A stretch of 64,000 bases of DNA from Rhodospirillum sp. (GTDB lineage: Bacteria; Pseudomonadota; Alphaproteobacteria; Dongiales; Dongiaceae), in contig PNKY01000010.1 of NCBI GenBank assembly GCA_013822765.1, positions 62,001 through 126,000 of the forward strand, given 5' to 3'. A program made the translations under genes and the position numbers. Below the pieces are notes generated by a model, which worked only from the letters and a program-made list of their open reading frames with translations, did not search any database and had not been told where the DNA came from. Positions 26,635 through 38,376 of this stretch are shown piece after piece (position 1 is the stretch's first letter; each line of letters begins with the position of its first letter).

Positions 26635-27540
26635 ATGGCCCAACCCACCCGCCGCCGCCTGCCGCCGCTCAATGCCCTGCGCGCGTTCGAGGCGGTGGCC
26701 CGCTCGCTTTCCTTCACCAAGGCCGCGGACCAGCTGCTGGTCACGCAAAGCGCGGTCAGCCGGCAGGTGAAGAACCTGGAAGACATCCTCGGCGTGCAGC
26801 TGCTGAAGCGCAAAGGGCCGCTGGAGCTGACCGAGGAGGGGCGCAAGCTGTTACCGGTACTGACCGGCAGCTTCGACAAGATCGCGGAGGTGATCGCCGG
26901 CATCAAGGCCACCCACGCCAATCCGCCGCTCACCTTGTCGCTGCCGCCGACCTTCGCGCGCCGTATGGTGATGCCGCGCCTCGCCGACTTCCAGCGCAAG
27001 CATCCTGATCTCGAGATTCGCATCGACACGCCGCCGAGCAATGTCGAGTTCGCCAGCGCGCCGGTCGACATGGCGATCTTCTTCGGCAGCAACACGGTGG
27101 ACGCGCTGATCGTCGACCTATTGATGCGCGAGGAATTCACCGCGGTCTGTTCGCCGCGCCTCGCCGCCGGCGCCGGCAACGATCTGGCGCAATTCATCCG
27201 CTCGCGCCCGCTCCTGCATGTGCGGCAGGGCGAGGATCTCTATCAGTGCTGGAGCATCTTTGCCGCGCAGAGCGGGCTCGAGGACATGCCGGTGGATCGC
27301 GGGATCGTGCTGGAGACCGCCGACCTGGTGATCGAATCCGCGATCAACGACGGCGGCATCGGCATGCTGGATCCGCGCCTGCTTCCGGAGGAGCTCAAGT
27401 CGGGCCGCCTGGTCACGCCGTTCAAGACCGCGGTGAAATCCGGCCGCTCCTATTTCCTAGTGAGCCGGGTCGAGGAAATCGAGATCCCGCGCATCGCGGC
27501 ATTCCGCCAGTGGGTCATTGATCAGTTCGCAAACGGCTGA
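26635..27540 (+). CDS. LysR family transcriptional regulator (GcvA-like)
   Basis: 301 residues. N-terminal winged helix-turn-helix PPLNALRAFEAVARSLSFTKAADQLLVTQSAVSRQVKNLEDILGVQLLKRK is very close to the GcvA group. The C-terminal effector domain (LTLSLPPTFARRMVMPRLADFQRKHPDLEIRIDT) is a two-lobed ligand-binding fold. It ends before a palindromic repeat and is convergent with the kinase fusion gene. It may regulate the exporter just upstream; no operator can be assigned. Confidence 0.92.
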   Translation: MAQPTRRRLPPLNALRAFEAVARSLSFTKAADQLLVTQSAVSRQVKNLEDILGVQLLKRKGPLELTEEGRKLLPVLTGSFDKIAEVIAGIKATHANPPLTLSLPPTFARRMVMPRLADFQRKHPDLEIRIDTPPSNVEFASAPVDMAIFFGSNTVDALIVDLLMREEFTAVCSPRLAAGAGNDLAQFIRSRPLLHVRQGEDLYQCWSIFAAQSGLEDMPVDRGIVLETADLVIESAINDGGIGMLDPRLLPEELKSGRLVTPFKTAVKSGRSYFLVSRVEEIEIPRIAAFRQWVIDQFANG

Positions 27541-27551
27541 AGCCTTCTTCC

Positions 27552-27643
27552 TCGTCATCCACTTCGTCGCCGCAAGGGCGGTTGACGGATGGACCCTCAA
27601 GGCTTGTCGGTGCAGGCCGACATTCGTCGGCGGGGTGACGGGT
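27552..27643. repeat. Dispersed palindromic repeat, copy 2
   Basis: Starts cgtcatcc and ends ggggtgacggg, with an internal atggaccctcaaggc and the ccgacattcgtcgg block that also occurs in copies at 50022 and 54559. Lies between two convergent genes. Confidence 0.55.
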
Positions 27644-27666
27644 GAAGTGGAGGCAGCCGCGCTAAA

Positions 27667-30069
27667 TCACTCCGCAAGGAGCTGGTCGAACAGCAGCATC
27701 TCGGCGTCGCGCGGCGTCACCTGGTCGGGGCGCGTCCACATGTGGGTGCGCCCCGCGATCTCGAGGTGGCCGCGGCAGGCCAGGCACTCGATCTGCAGGG
27801 TCAGCGGAATCAGCAGGCATTCGTGCGCGACCGCGCGACAGGCCTGCTTCAGCAGCTGGCCGCGTTCGGTGCGGTCGAGGGTGCCGGCCGCGCGCCGCAC
27901 CGCGTCGTCCACTTCCGGGATCGCGATCAGGCTGTAGTTGCAGGCGCCGAAGCCCTGTTCCGGATCGAAGCGGGCGACGAAATCGCGCAACACCATCTCG
28001 GCATCGGGCATGAACGACACCCAGCTCATCACGAACAGGCCAAAGCTCGGATTCGGATCGTAGCGCGAGAAATCGCGCAGCGATCCATAGGTCGGCTGCA
28101 GGCGGATGCCGACGGTGGCGAGCTGCACAGTCAAGGCGCGCAGCAGCTGGCGGCCGTCGGATTCGACATCCTCCATCGCCGCGACCGCCAGGGTCAGGCC
28201 GTCGGGATAGCCGGCGCTGTACAGCAGATGGCGCGCGAGCGCGGGATCGTACGGGTCGGGATAGAGCGTGGGGTCGGCGCCGAAGAAATGCGCGGGCACC
28301 GGGCTGCCCAGCACCTCGCCACCGCCGAGCAGAGCGTGGTTCACCAGGAAATCGCGGTCGATCGCCAGCGACAGGGCGCGGCGCACGCGCACGTCGGCCA
28401 GCGGATTGGCGTCGACCGGCGTACCGTCCGGCCACCACGCCATGCCGCGCGCACCGGGCAGGATGTTGGGCTGCAGGAAGAACACCGAATCCGACTTGGG
28501 CCGCAGCACGCGGATCGCCGAACCCTGCTCCAGCTTGCGGGCGAGAGCGCGGCCGATCTGCGGCGTCACGTCGACGCGGCCGGACGTCAGCGCGTTCTCC
28601 GCCTCGACCGCGGTGCGGAAGCGCCGGCCGATCACCACCTTCCACTGCGCCGGCGTCTTGCCGGGCCGCGGATGCGCGATCAGGCGCAGGCCGTGCGCGC
28701 CGTAATCGACCAGGCGATAGGGTCCGGTGCCGATGGCGTGCGCGAGGTTGAAGACCCCGACCGGCAGGTTGCCGACGCTGCGATGTACGATCGGCACACA
28801 TGCCAGCTGCTCGAGGAACAACGGCGACGGCGTGCGCGTGCGCAGCACCACGGTATACTCGTCCGCCGCCTCGAACGCTTCCAGGTCCGGCGTGGTCGAT
28901 TGCATCTCGCAATTGGGATCGTCCAGCATCCGGCGCACGCGGCGGAAGGTGGCGATGGCGTCCTCGGCGGTCACCGGATCGCCGTTGTGGAAGCGCGCCG
29001 AGCGGTCGAGCCGGAACATCCAGGTGCGCGCGTCGATCTGGTGCCAGGAGCGCGCCAGCGCAGGCTGCGCGTGGCCATCCGCGCCGATCTCGGTCAAGCA
29101 CTCGAACACGCTGCCGATCAGGAAATAGTCGGCGTCGACCTGCTGCAGCAGGGGATCGAGCGCCGGCAGTGCCTGCGTGAAGCCCATGGTAAGCAGCTCG
29201 GATTCGCCCGGCCGCTCCGGCCGCCGCTGGGTGCGCAGGTCCGGCAGCCACACCGTCATGCGCGTGCCCTTGCCGAGCTCGCTGTCGACGCTGATGCTGC
29301 CGCTGAGGCGGTTGACCAGGCCGGCGGTGATGTAGAGGCCGAGGCCGTGGCCGCCGGCCTTGCGCGCCTCGGTGCCGCCGATGGCGGAGAACGCCTCGAA
29401 CAATTGCGCCTTGCGATCGGGTGGGATGCCGGCGCCGGTGTCGGTGACCGTGATGAGCAGGCTGTTGTCCTCGTCGCGCACCACCGTGATGGCGACTTCG
29501 CCCTTGTGGGTGAACTTGGCGGCGTTGCTGAGCAGGTTGATGAGGACCTGCGCCACCCGCCGGCGGTCCGACGTGATCGTGCCGCTGTCATGCGGCAGAA
29601 ACAGGATCAGGTTGTTGCCGTTGGCCGCGATCGCGGCCCGCTCCAGGGCGGCGACCTCCTCGATCAGCGGCTGCACCTCGAACGGCTCGGAATCGATCTC
29701 GAGATTCTCGCTCTCGATCTGCTCGCTGGTCAGGATGTCGCCGACCAGGCCGATCAGGTGCTTGGCGGCGGCTTCGACGGTGGCGAGCTTGTCCTGCCGG
29801 CCGGCAGCGTCGGACGCCACCTCCGGCTGGCGCAGGAACTGGGCGTAGCCGTAGATGGCGTTGAGGGGGTTCTTCAGCTCATGGGCCAGGATGGCCATGA
29901 AGCGGCTCTGGGCGTCGCGGTCGGCGCGCATGGAGTCCGACGCCTCGGCCGCCCGCTCGGCGCGATGCTGTGCTTCCGCCGCCACCGCCCAGGCAGCACG
30001 CAGGCGCTCCAGATCAGGCCGTTTGGCTGCCCGGTCGTTCTCCGACACGCTCGCTCGTTCCGCAGTCAT
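27667..30069 (-). CDS. Histidine kinase fused to a family 5 solute-binding domain
   Basis: 800 residues in one frame. Residues 30-60 form a coiled lead-in; the kinase core has the H box FMAILAHELKNPLNAIYG (H63), N box QVLINLLSNAAKFT (about 174-187), G1 DTGAGI (210-215) and G2 GHGLGL (240-245). From about 292 to the end the protein is a SBP_bac_5 domain, normally the periplasmic peptide/nickel-binding subunit of Opp/Dpp transporters: LLTMGFTQALPALDPLLQQ, ARSWHQIDARTWMFRLDRSARFHNGDPVTAEDAI, and RRALSLAIDRDFL. There is no signal peptide or membrane helix, so both halves should be cytoplasmic. No response regulator or transporter genes adjoin. The ATG follows CGGGAACGC. Confidence 0.85.
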   Translation of the reverse strand: MTAERASVSENDRAAKRPDLERLRAAWAVAAEAQHRAERAAEASDSMRADRDAQSRFMAILAHELKNPLNAIYGYAQFLRQPEVASDAAGRQDKLATVEAAAKHLIGLVGDILTSEQIESENLEIDSEPFEVQPLIEEVAALERAAIAANGNNLILFLPHDSGTITSDRRRVAQVLINLLSNAAKFTHKGEVAITVVRDEDNSLLITVTDTGAGIPPDRKAQLFEAFSAIGGTEARKAGGHGLGLYITAGLVNRLSGSISVDSELGKGTRMTVWLPDLRTQRRPERPGESELLTMGFTQALPALDPLLQQVDADYFLIGSVFECLTEIGADGHAQPALARSWHQIDARTWMFRLDRSARFHNGDPVTAEDAIATFRRVRRMLDDPNCEMQSTTPDLEAFEAADEYTVVLRTRTPSPLFLEQLACVPIVHRSVGNLPVGVFNLAHAIGTGPYRLVDYGAHGLRLIAHPRPGKTPAQWKVVIGRRFRTAVEAENALTSGRVDVTPQIGRALARKLEQGSAIRVLRPKSDSVFFLQPNILPGARGMAWWPDGTPVDANPLADVRVRRALSLAIDRDFLVNHALLGGGEVLGSPVPAHFFGADPTLYPDPYDPALARHLLYSAGYPDGLTLAVAAMEDVESDGRQLLRALTVQLATVGIRLQPTYGSLRDFSRYDPNPSFGLFVMSWVSFMPDAEMVLRDFVARFDPEQGFGACNYSLIAIPEVDDAVRRAAGTLDRTERGQLLKQACRAVAHECLLIPLTLQIECLACRGHLEIAGRTHMWTRPDQVTPRDAEMLLFDQLLAE

Positions 30070-30235
30070 GCGTTCCCGGACCGCCAGGGTCCGGCTAAGT
30101 CCCTGATTCTCATGCACCAGTCGATACCGAAGTGTTAACGACCCCGGCCAAAGGCGCGGGCAGTCGTATAGGCCGTCCCGGCACCAAGATGACTCCCCTG
30201 CGGCCGGTTCCCAAGAGAGAAAAAGGTGGGGGTGG

Positions 30236-31084
30236 TCAGACCGCCGCTGGTTGCCGGGTGGCGCGCATGCGGCGCTGGACGGCCTCGTGGTCGGCCACGG
30301 CGTAGCAATAGCGGCAGCCATGGACGCAGCTGTCATAGCCGCCGATGTCGCGGGATTGCGCGCACAGGCAGCCTGGCCGGTTGCCCTTGGTGGCGGCGGC
30401 GATCGGCCGGCCGGCGATGTCGGCCAGCCTGGCCGCGTCGACACAGCGGGCAGCCGGGGCGGCGGCGAGGTCCGGCTGGGTGCAGAGCGAGAGGGCGATT
30501 CCGCGCTCGGCGGCGGTCATGCCGAGGTCGGCGATCAACGCGGCCTGTTCCGCCGGTTCCGGCGCCCGCCAGGTGATGCCGGCCTTGGCCAGGTTGCGCG
30601 CCGACTTGGCATAGAGCTGGGCGAACGAGACGACGACCTCGTCGGTGGTGCCGGCGAGCGCATCGGCGAGGCAGGTGAAGTTGGCGCGGTGCCAGTCGAT
30701 CCCGGTCTCGGGCGTCAGCAGGATCGGGTCGTAGCGCCACACCACCACGCGCTTGCCGTAAACCGCCGCGATCGCGCGCGCATTCTCGATCGCGAGCCTC
30801 TGGTCGATCACGTTGGCGTCGATCGTCCGCGGATAGCCGAGGATGGTGTATTGCACGACGAACGGCCTGGCTTGCGCCGCGACCGCGGCGAGGGCGCGTG
30901 CGAACGGCCGCGCGTTGCGGGTCCAGAACACGTAGCCGTCGACCGCCTCTGGGCGAAGGTCGACCAGATAGGGCCGCTGGCTATAGGGGTTCGCGACCGC
31001 AACCTCGCCGGCCGCCAGCGCCGCCAGGAACCAGTCGCCGTGAAAGGCCGGAATATCGCTGCGATAGCTGGCTGAGATGATCAT
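30236..31084 (-). CDS. DUF1848 domain protein
   Basis: 282 residues beginning MIISASYRSDIPAFHGDWF, the signature opening of DUF1848. The chain carries aromatic TIM-barrel-like motifs (YVFWTRNARPF, VVQYTILGYPRTIDANV). The C-terminal part holds a cysteine cluster, GCLCAQSRDIGGYDSCVHGCRYCYA, likely an iron-sulfur site similar to that in SPL-type radical SAM enzymes; it comes last rather than first, so true radical SAM chemistry is uncertain. Activity unknown. It precedes the kinase fusion by 166 bases on the same strand. Confidence 0.83.
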   Translation of the reverse strand: MIISASYRSDIPAFHGDWFLAALAAGEVAVANPYSQRPYLVDLRPEAVDGYVFWTRNARPFARALAAVAAQARPFVVQYTILGYPRTIDANVIDQRLAIENARAIAAVYGKRVVVWRYDPILLTPETGIDWHRANFTCLADALAGTTDEVVVSFAQLYAKSARNLAKAGITWRAPEPAEQAALIADLGMTAAERGIALSLCTQPDLAAAPAARCVDAARLADIAGRPIAAATKGNRPGCLCAQSRDIGGYDSCVHGCRYCYAVADHEAVQRRMRATRQPAAV

Positions 31085-31135
31085 GGCGCGATTGTAGCGC
31101 GGCCGCGATTGCGCGCGATATCCGGGACCTGCGCG

Positions 31136-31411
31136 TCATTGGCGCTGAATGGTGCCGCCGGTCTTGCGTTCCCCAGTGTTGCGTTCCGCAGGCGGCAGAT
31201 GTTTGGTCAACTTCGCCTTGAGCCAGAAGGCCTGGCCGACACCGAGCGCGGCGCCCGCACAGAGTACGATGCGCATCATCATGGTCGTCTCGTCATCGAG
31301 GCCGACATAGGGCGGCAGAAACGTGGCGATCAGGGCAATGAGGACCGAGGCACCCAGCATGGCAATGAACAGAGCCGTGATGGACGCACGGGTGGGCTGC
31401 TGGTTGTTCAT
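31136..31411 (-). CDS. Small two-helix membrane protein (tail family, member 3)
   Basis: 91 residues with two hydrophobic helices (ALFIAMLGASVLIALIATFLPP and MMRIVLCAGAALGVGQAFWL) and a basic soluble tail ending GGTIQRQ. It is a paralogue of the next upstream gene at 31430: both have the pattern helix-FLP-x-x-x-G-(I/L)-helix-FWL(K/R). The C-terminal TIQ(R/H) motif is shared by three neighbouring proteins. Function unknown. A GGAG-type ribosome site (GGGAGCATCTC) precedes the ATG. Confidence 0.75.
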   Translation of the reverse strand: MNNQQPTRASITALFIAMLGASVLIALIATFLPPYVGLDDETTMMMRIVLCAGAALGVGQAFWLKAKLTKHLPPAERNTGERKTGGTIQRQ

Positions 31412-31429
31412 GAGATGCTCCCAGGTGAA

Positions 31430-31693
31430 TCAGCGCATGTGTTGAATGGTGTTGCCGCCGCGCTCGCTCGCCTGCCGCGCCTTGGCGATGCGCCCGCGCA
31501 GCCAGAACGCGATTGCCACGTCGATGGCGGCGACGGCGTAGAACACCAGCCGCAGGATGATCGCCGGCGTGCCCTCGATGCCGATCAGGTCCGGCAGGAA
31601 GGTGCCGAGGGCCGCGATGATCACGGCGCCGCTGATGATGGCGGCTGTCAGGACACGGGCGTTGGTCGGAGCTTTGGAACGGTCGTCAGGCAT
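31430..31693 (-). CDS. Small two-helix membrane protein (tail family, member 2)
   Basis: 87 residues. Two hydrophobic helices (VLTAAIISGAVIIAALGTFLP and LRLVFYAVAAIDVAIAFWL) flank a short GIEGTP loop, followed by a basic C-terminus ending GNTIQHMR. Clear paralogue of the gene at 31136, which follows it by 18 bases. The ATG begins MPDDRSKAP; no stop separates it from upstream sequence in this frame but that stretch is a shadow of the neighbouring gene. Function unknown. Confidence 0.72.
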   Translation of the reverse strand: MPDDRSKAPTNARVLTAAIISGAVIIAALGTFLPDLIGIEGTPAIILRLVFYAVAAIDVAIAFWLRGRIAKARQASERGGNTIQHMR

Positions 31694-31704
31694 GGCGATG
31701 ATCC

Positions 31705-32079
31705 TCAGCGCATGCGTTGCACGGTCGGCGGGCGCGTCACCACTGCGGCGGGCCCGGTCTTGGCGCGCCTGTTGCCGACAGGCCGCGACGCGCCAGACGC
31801 GCCAGACGCGCCGGAGACCTGGATTCGGGGGTTCCACATGCGGCTGGCGGCGACGCGCTGCAGGGTGCGGATGGCGCGTAGGAAGCTCCATGCCGCCAGC
31901 ACGTAGAGCAGGATCGGCGCCAAATGGGCATAGGGCGCGATTTCCGGGATGGGCCGGAGAAACTCCTCGACCGGCACAGCGAGGGCGACGACGACCCAGA
32001 AGACCGCATTCCCCAACTGGGCAACCACGGCCTTGCCGCCCTGGGTCCGGTTCGATTGCGACTGGATCTCGCGTGCCAT
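31705..32079 (-). CDS. Small membrane protein (tail family, member 1)
   Basis: 124 residues. Two hydrophobic segments (LGNAVFWVVVALAVPVEEFL and HLAPILLYVLAAWSFL), then a basic, low-complexity region with a GASGASGAS repeat and the C-terminal TVQRMR, which matches the tails of the next two proteins. The ATG follows GGAGACCTTT; starts further upstream are less supported. First gene of a minus-strand set that may extend through the DUF1848 and kinase-fusion genes. Function unknown. Confidence 0.7.
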   Translation of the reverse strand: MAREIQSQSNRTQGGKAVVAQLGNAVFWVVVALAVPVEEFLRPIPEIAPYAHLAPILLYVLAAWSFLRAIRTLQRVAASRMWNPRIQVSGASGASGASRPVGNRRAKTGPAAVVTRPPTVQRMR

Positions 32080-32253
32080 AAAGGTCTCCCCAACAGGCCT
32101 GATCGCTGATTCTCCCACGGCCGGCCTTCGGGCTCAATGGCGGCTGAACAAAGTCCCAAGGTCTGTCTCCAGAACCGAAAGTTGCGGGCCCGGGCGGTGC
32201 CGTGACGGGTTGCCGCTGCGTTCCAGAGTGGCACGGCCGGGCCGTCCCATCGT

Positions 32254-32283
32254 CTTGCAACGGCTGGAAAAGACCCTATATAT
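32254..32283 (+). promoter_or_regulatory. Candidate RpoH (heat shock) promoter of dnaK
   Basis: CTTGCAA (32254-32260), a 14-base spacer and CCTATATAT (from 32275) match the alphaproteobacterial sigma-32 pattern. It lies in the 367-base gap before dnaK, which otherwise holds no gene and no CIRCE-type inverted repeat. Confidence 0.6.
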
Positions 32284-32446
32284 CCCTGCGGAAATTCGGG
32301 GGTCGTTCGGAACCGGCCATGGCCGGCCGGAGGGCCGCTGAAACGGCGGCCCAGCTGACCGCCAAATCGAGCACATACCGACGGGAGTCCCCGCGGCGCT
32401 TCACGGGAAGGCTGCGCAAGGGACTTGCTGAGATTGAGAGGAAGAG

Positions 32447-34411
<1,965 letters not shown>

Positions 34412-34432
34412 GCGTAGTTTAGAACACCGGTC

Positions 34433-34459
34433 GGGGCTGGACGGGGAAGGTCCAGCCCC
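34433..34459 (+). terminator. Strong intergenic hairpin between dnaK and dnaJ
   Basis: Perfect 10-base arms (34433-34442 and 34450-34459) and a 7-base loop. No T tract follows, so partial termination, mRNA processing or stabilisation of the dnaK message is more likely than full termination. Confidence 0.5.
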
Positions 34460-34556
34460 AGCCGCATCTGATTGACCGGCGTACCAATTGGCGTACTGGG
34501 GGCGAGGGGCGGCGACCGGTTTCCGCCCGGTATCGCCAGGCTTGAGCGAATAGGCG

Positions 34557-35693
34557 ATGGCGAAGCAGGATTATTATTCAACGCTGGGGGTGGCCAAGGA
34601 CGCCGATCTTGAGACTCTCAAGAAGGCGTACCGCAAGCTCGCCATGCAATATCACCCCGACCGCAATCACGGCGACGCGGCGGCGGAGCAGAAATTCAAG
34701 GAACTGAGCGAAGCCTACGACGTCCTCAAGGACGACCAGAAGCGCGCCGCCTACGACCGCTTCGGCCATGCCGCGTTCGAGAACGGCAACGGCCGCGGCG
34801 GTCCGGCCGGTTTCGATTTCACGGCATCGGGTTTCGCCGACATCTTCGACGAGATGTTCGGCGAGTTCATGGGCGGGCGGCGCGGCGGCCAGTCGCGCGC
34901 GCGCGGTGGCGACCTGCGCTACAACATGGAGATCACACTCGAGGAGGCGTTTGCCGGCAAGCAGGCGACCATCCGCGTGCCGGGGACGGAGCCGTGCGTC
35001 GCGTGCCACGGCACTGGCGGCGAGAAGGGCACCCAGCCGGTCAACTGCCCGACCTGCCGCGGCCACGGTAAGGTGCGGGCGACCCAGGGCTTCTTCACCA
35101 TCGAGCGCACCTGCGCCAGCTGCGGCGGCCTCGGCAAGGTGATCGAGAAGCCGTGCCCGGCCTGCCACGGCCAGGGCCGCACCGCCAAGGACAAGACGTT
35201 GCAGGTGACGATCCCGGCCGGGGTCGAGGACGGCACCCGCATCCGCCTCGCGGGCGAAGGCGAGGCGGGCGTGCGCTCGGCGCCGTCGGGCGATCTCTAC
35301 ATCTTCCTCTCGGTCAAGCAGCACCGCCTGTTCCAGCGCGACGGCGCCAACGTCCATTGCCGCGTGCCGCTGTCGATGGCGACCGCGGCACTTGGCGGCG
35401 GGATCGAGATCCCGACCATCGACGGCTCGAGGGCCAAGGTGCAGGTGCCGCCGGGCACCCAGACCGGCCAGCAGTTCCGCCTCAAGGGCAAGGGCATGAG
35501 CGTGCTTAGAACGAATGCCCGCGGCGACATGTATGCCGAGATCGTGGTCGAGACCCCGGTCAACCTCTCCAAGAAGCAGAAGGAGCTGCTCCAGCAGTTC
35601 CAGGACGAGAGCAAGACGCACGGTTCTTCCTCGCCCGAGGCAGACAGCTTCTTCCAGCGGGTGAAGGAATTCTTCGGCAAGGACGAGGGCTAG
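34557..35693 (+). CDS. dnaJ: Chaperone protein DnaJ (Hsp40)
   Basis: 378 residues, full length. J domain with the HPD motif (MQYHPDRNHG), a Gly/Phe-rich region, and four zinc-binding CxxCxGxG units (CVACHGTG, CPTCRGHG, CASCGGLG, CPACHGQG), then the C-terminal substrate domain. Stimulates DnaK ATPase. Located 145 bases after dnaK with a hairpin between them. The ATG opens with MAKQDYYSTLGVAKDADL, as usual. Confidence 0.98.
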   Translation: MAKQDYYSTLGVAKDADLETLKKAYRKLAMQYHPDRNHGDAAAEQKFKELSEAYDVLKDDQKRAAYDRFGHAAFENGNGRGGPAGFDFTASGFADIFDEMFGEFMGGRRGGQSRARGGDLRYNMEITLEEAFAGKQATIRVPGTEPCVACHGTGGEKGTQPVNCPTCRGHGKVRATQGFFTIERTCASCGGLGKVIEKPCPACHGQGRTAKDKTLQVTIPAGVEDGTRIRLAGEGEAGVRSAPSGDLYIFLSVKQHRLFQRDGANVHCRVPLSMATAALGGGIEIPTIDGSRAKVQVPPGTQTGQQFRLKGKGMSVLRTNARGDMYAEIVVETPVNLSKKQKELLQQFQDESKTHGSSSPEADSFFQRVKEFFGKDEG

Positions 35694-35734
35694 CAAGGCC
35701 CTCGCAGGCGAGCGTGCCTGAAGGTCCAGAGCGT

Positions 35735-35758
35735 GAAGGACTAGTTACCTAGTTCTTC
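35735..35758 (+). terminator. Hairpin after dnaJ, possible terminator
   Basis: Arms 35735-35744 and 35749-35758 pair with one G-U and a TTAC loop; a T run (ttttt) lies about 12 bases further on. Weak terminator candidate. Confidence 0.4.
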
Positions 35759-35930
35759 AGAGTTAAACTATTTTTTACGGGTCATTAACTGACTCGACCC
35801 TAGCTTTCGCCTTTCGGCCAGCGCCTTGGCCGTGCGCCTGTATGCACGCGTCCTCGGTGGGGAAAGTAGGGCGATTGATGGGCGAAGCCGCCAACAAGGG
35901 CAGCGATCCGGCGATGAACGGAGCCAGCGC

Positions 35931-38231
<2,301 letters not shown>

Positions 38232-38376
38232 GCCGGATCCCGGCCGATCGCCGACCCCGTCCGCCGCGCGGCCCCCCTGGCCGCTCCCACTGGCGCCGCC
38301 CACTTATTGCCCTTTCGCCGTCAACCCGACTACAGTTGCATTCGATGTTAACTTTTGCGACTCGCGGGGATCGGGG

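Noticed and set aside
27742..30138. 798-residue plus-strand frame antisense to the kinase fusion
   Set aside because: No domain pattern; the opposite strand carries a full set of kinase and solute-binding motifs.
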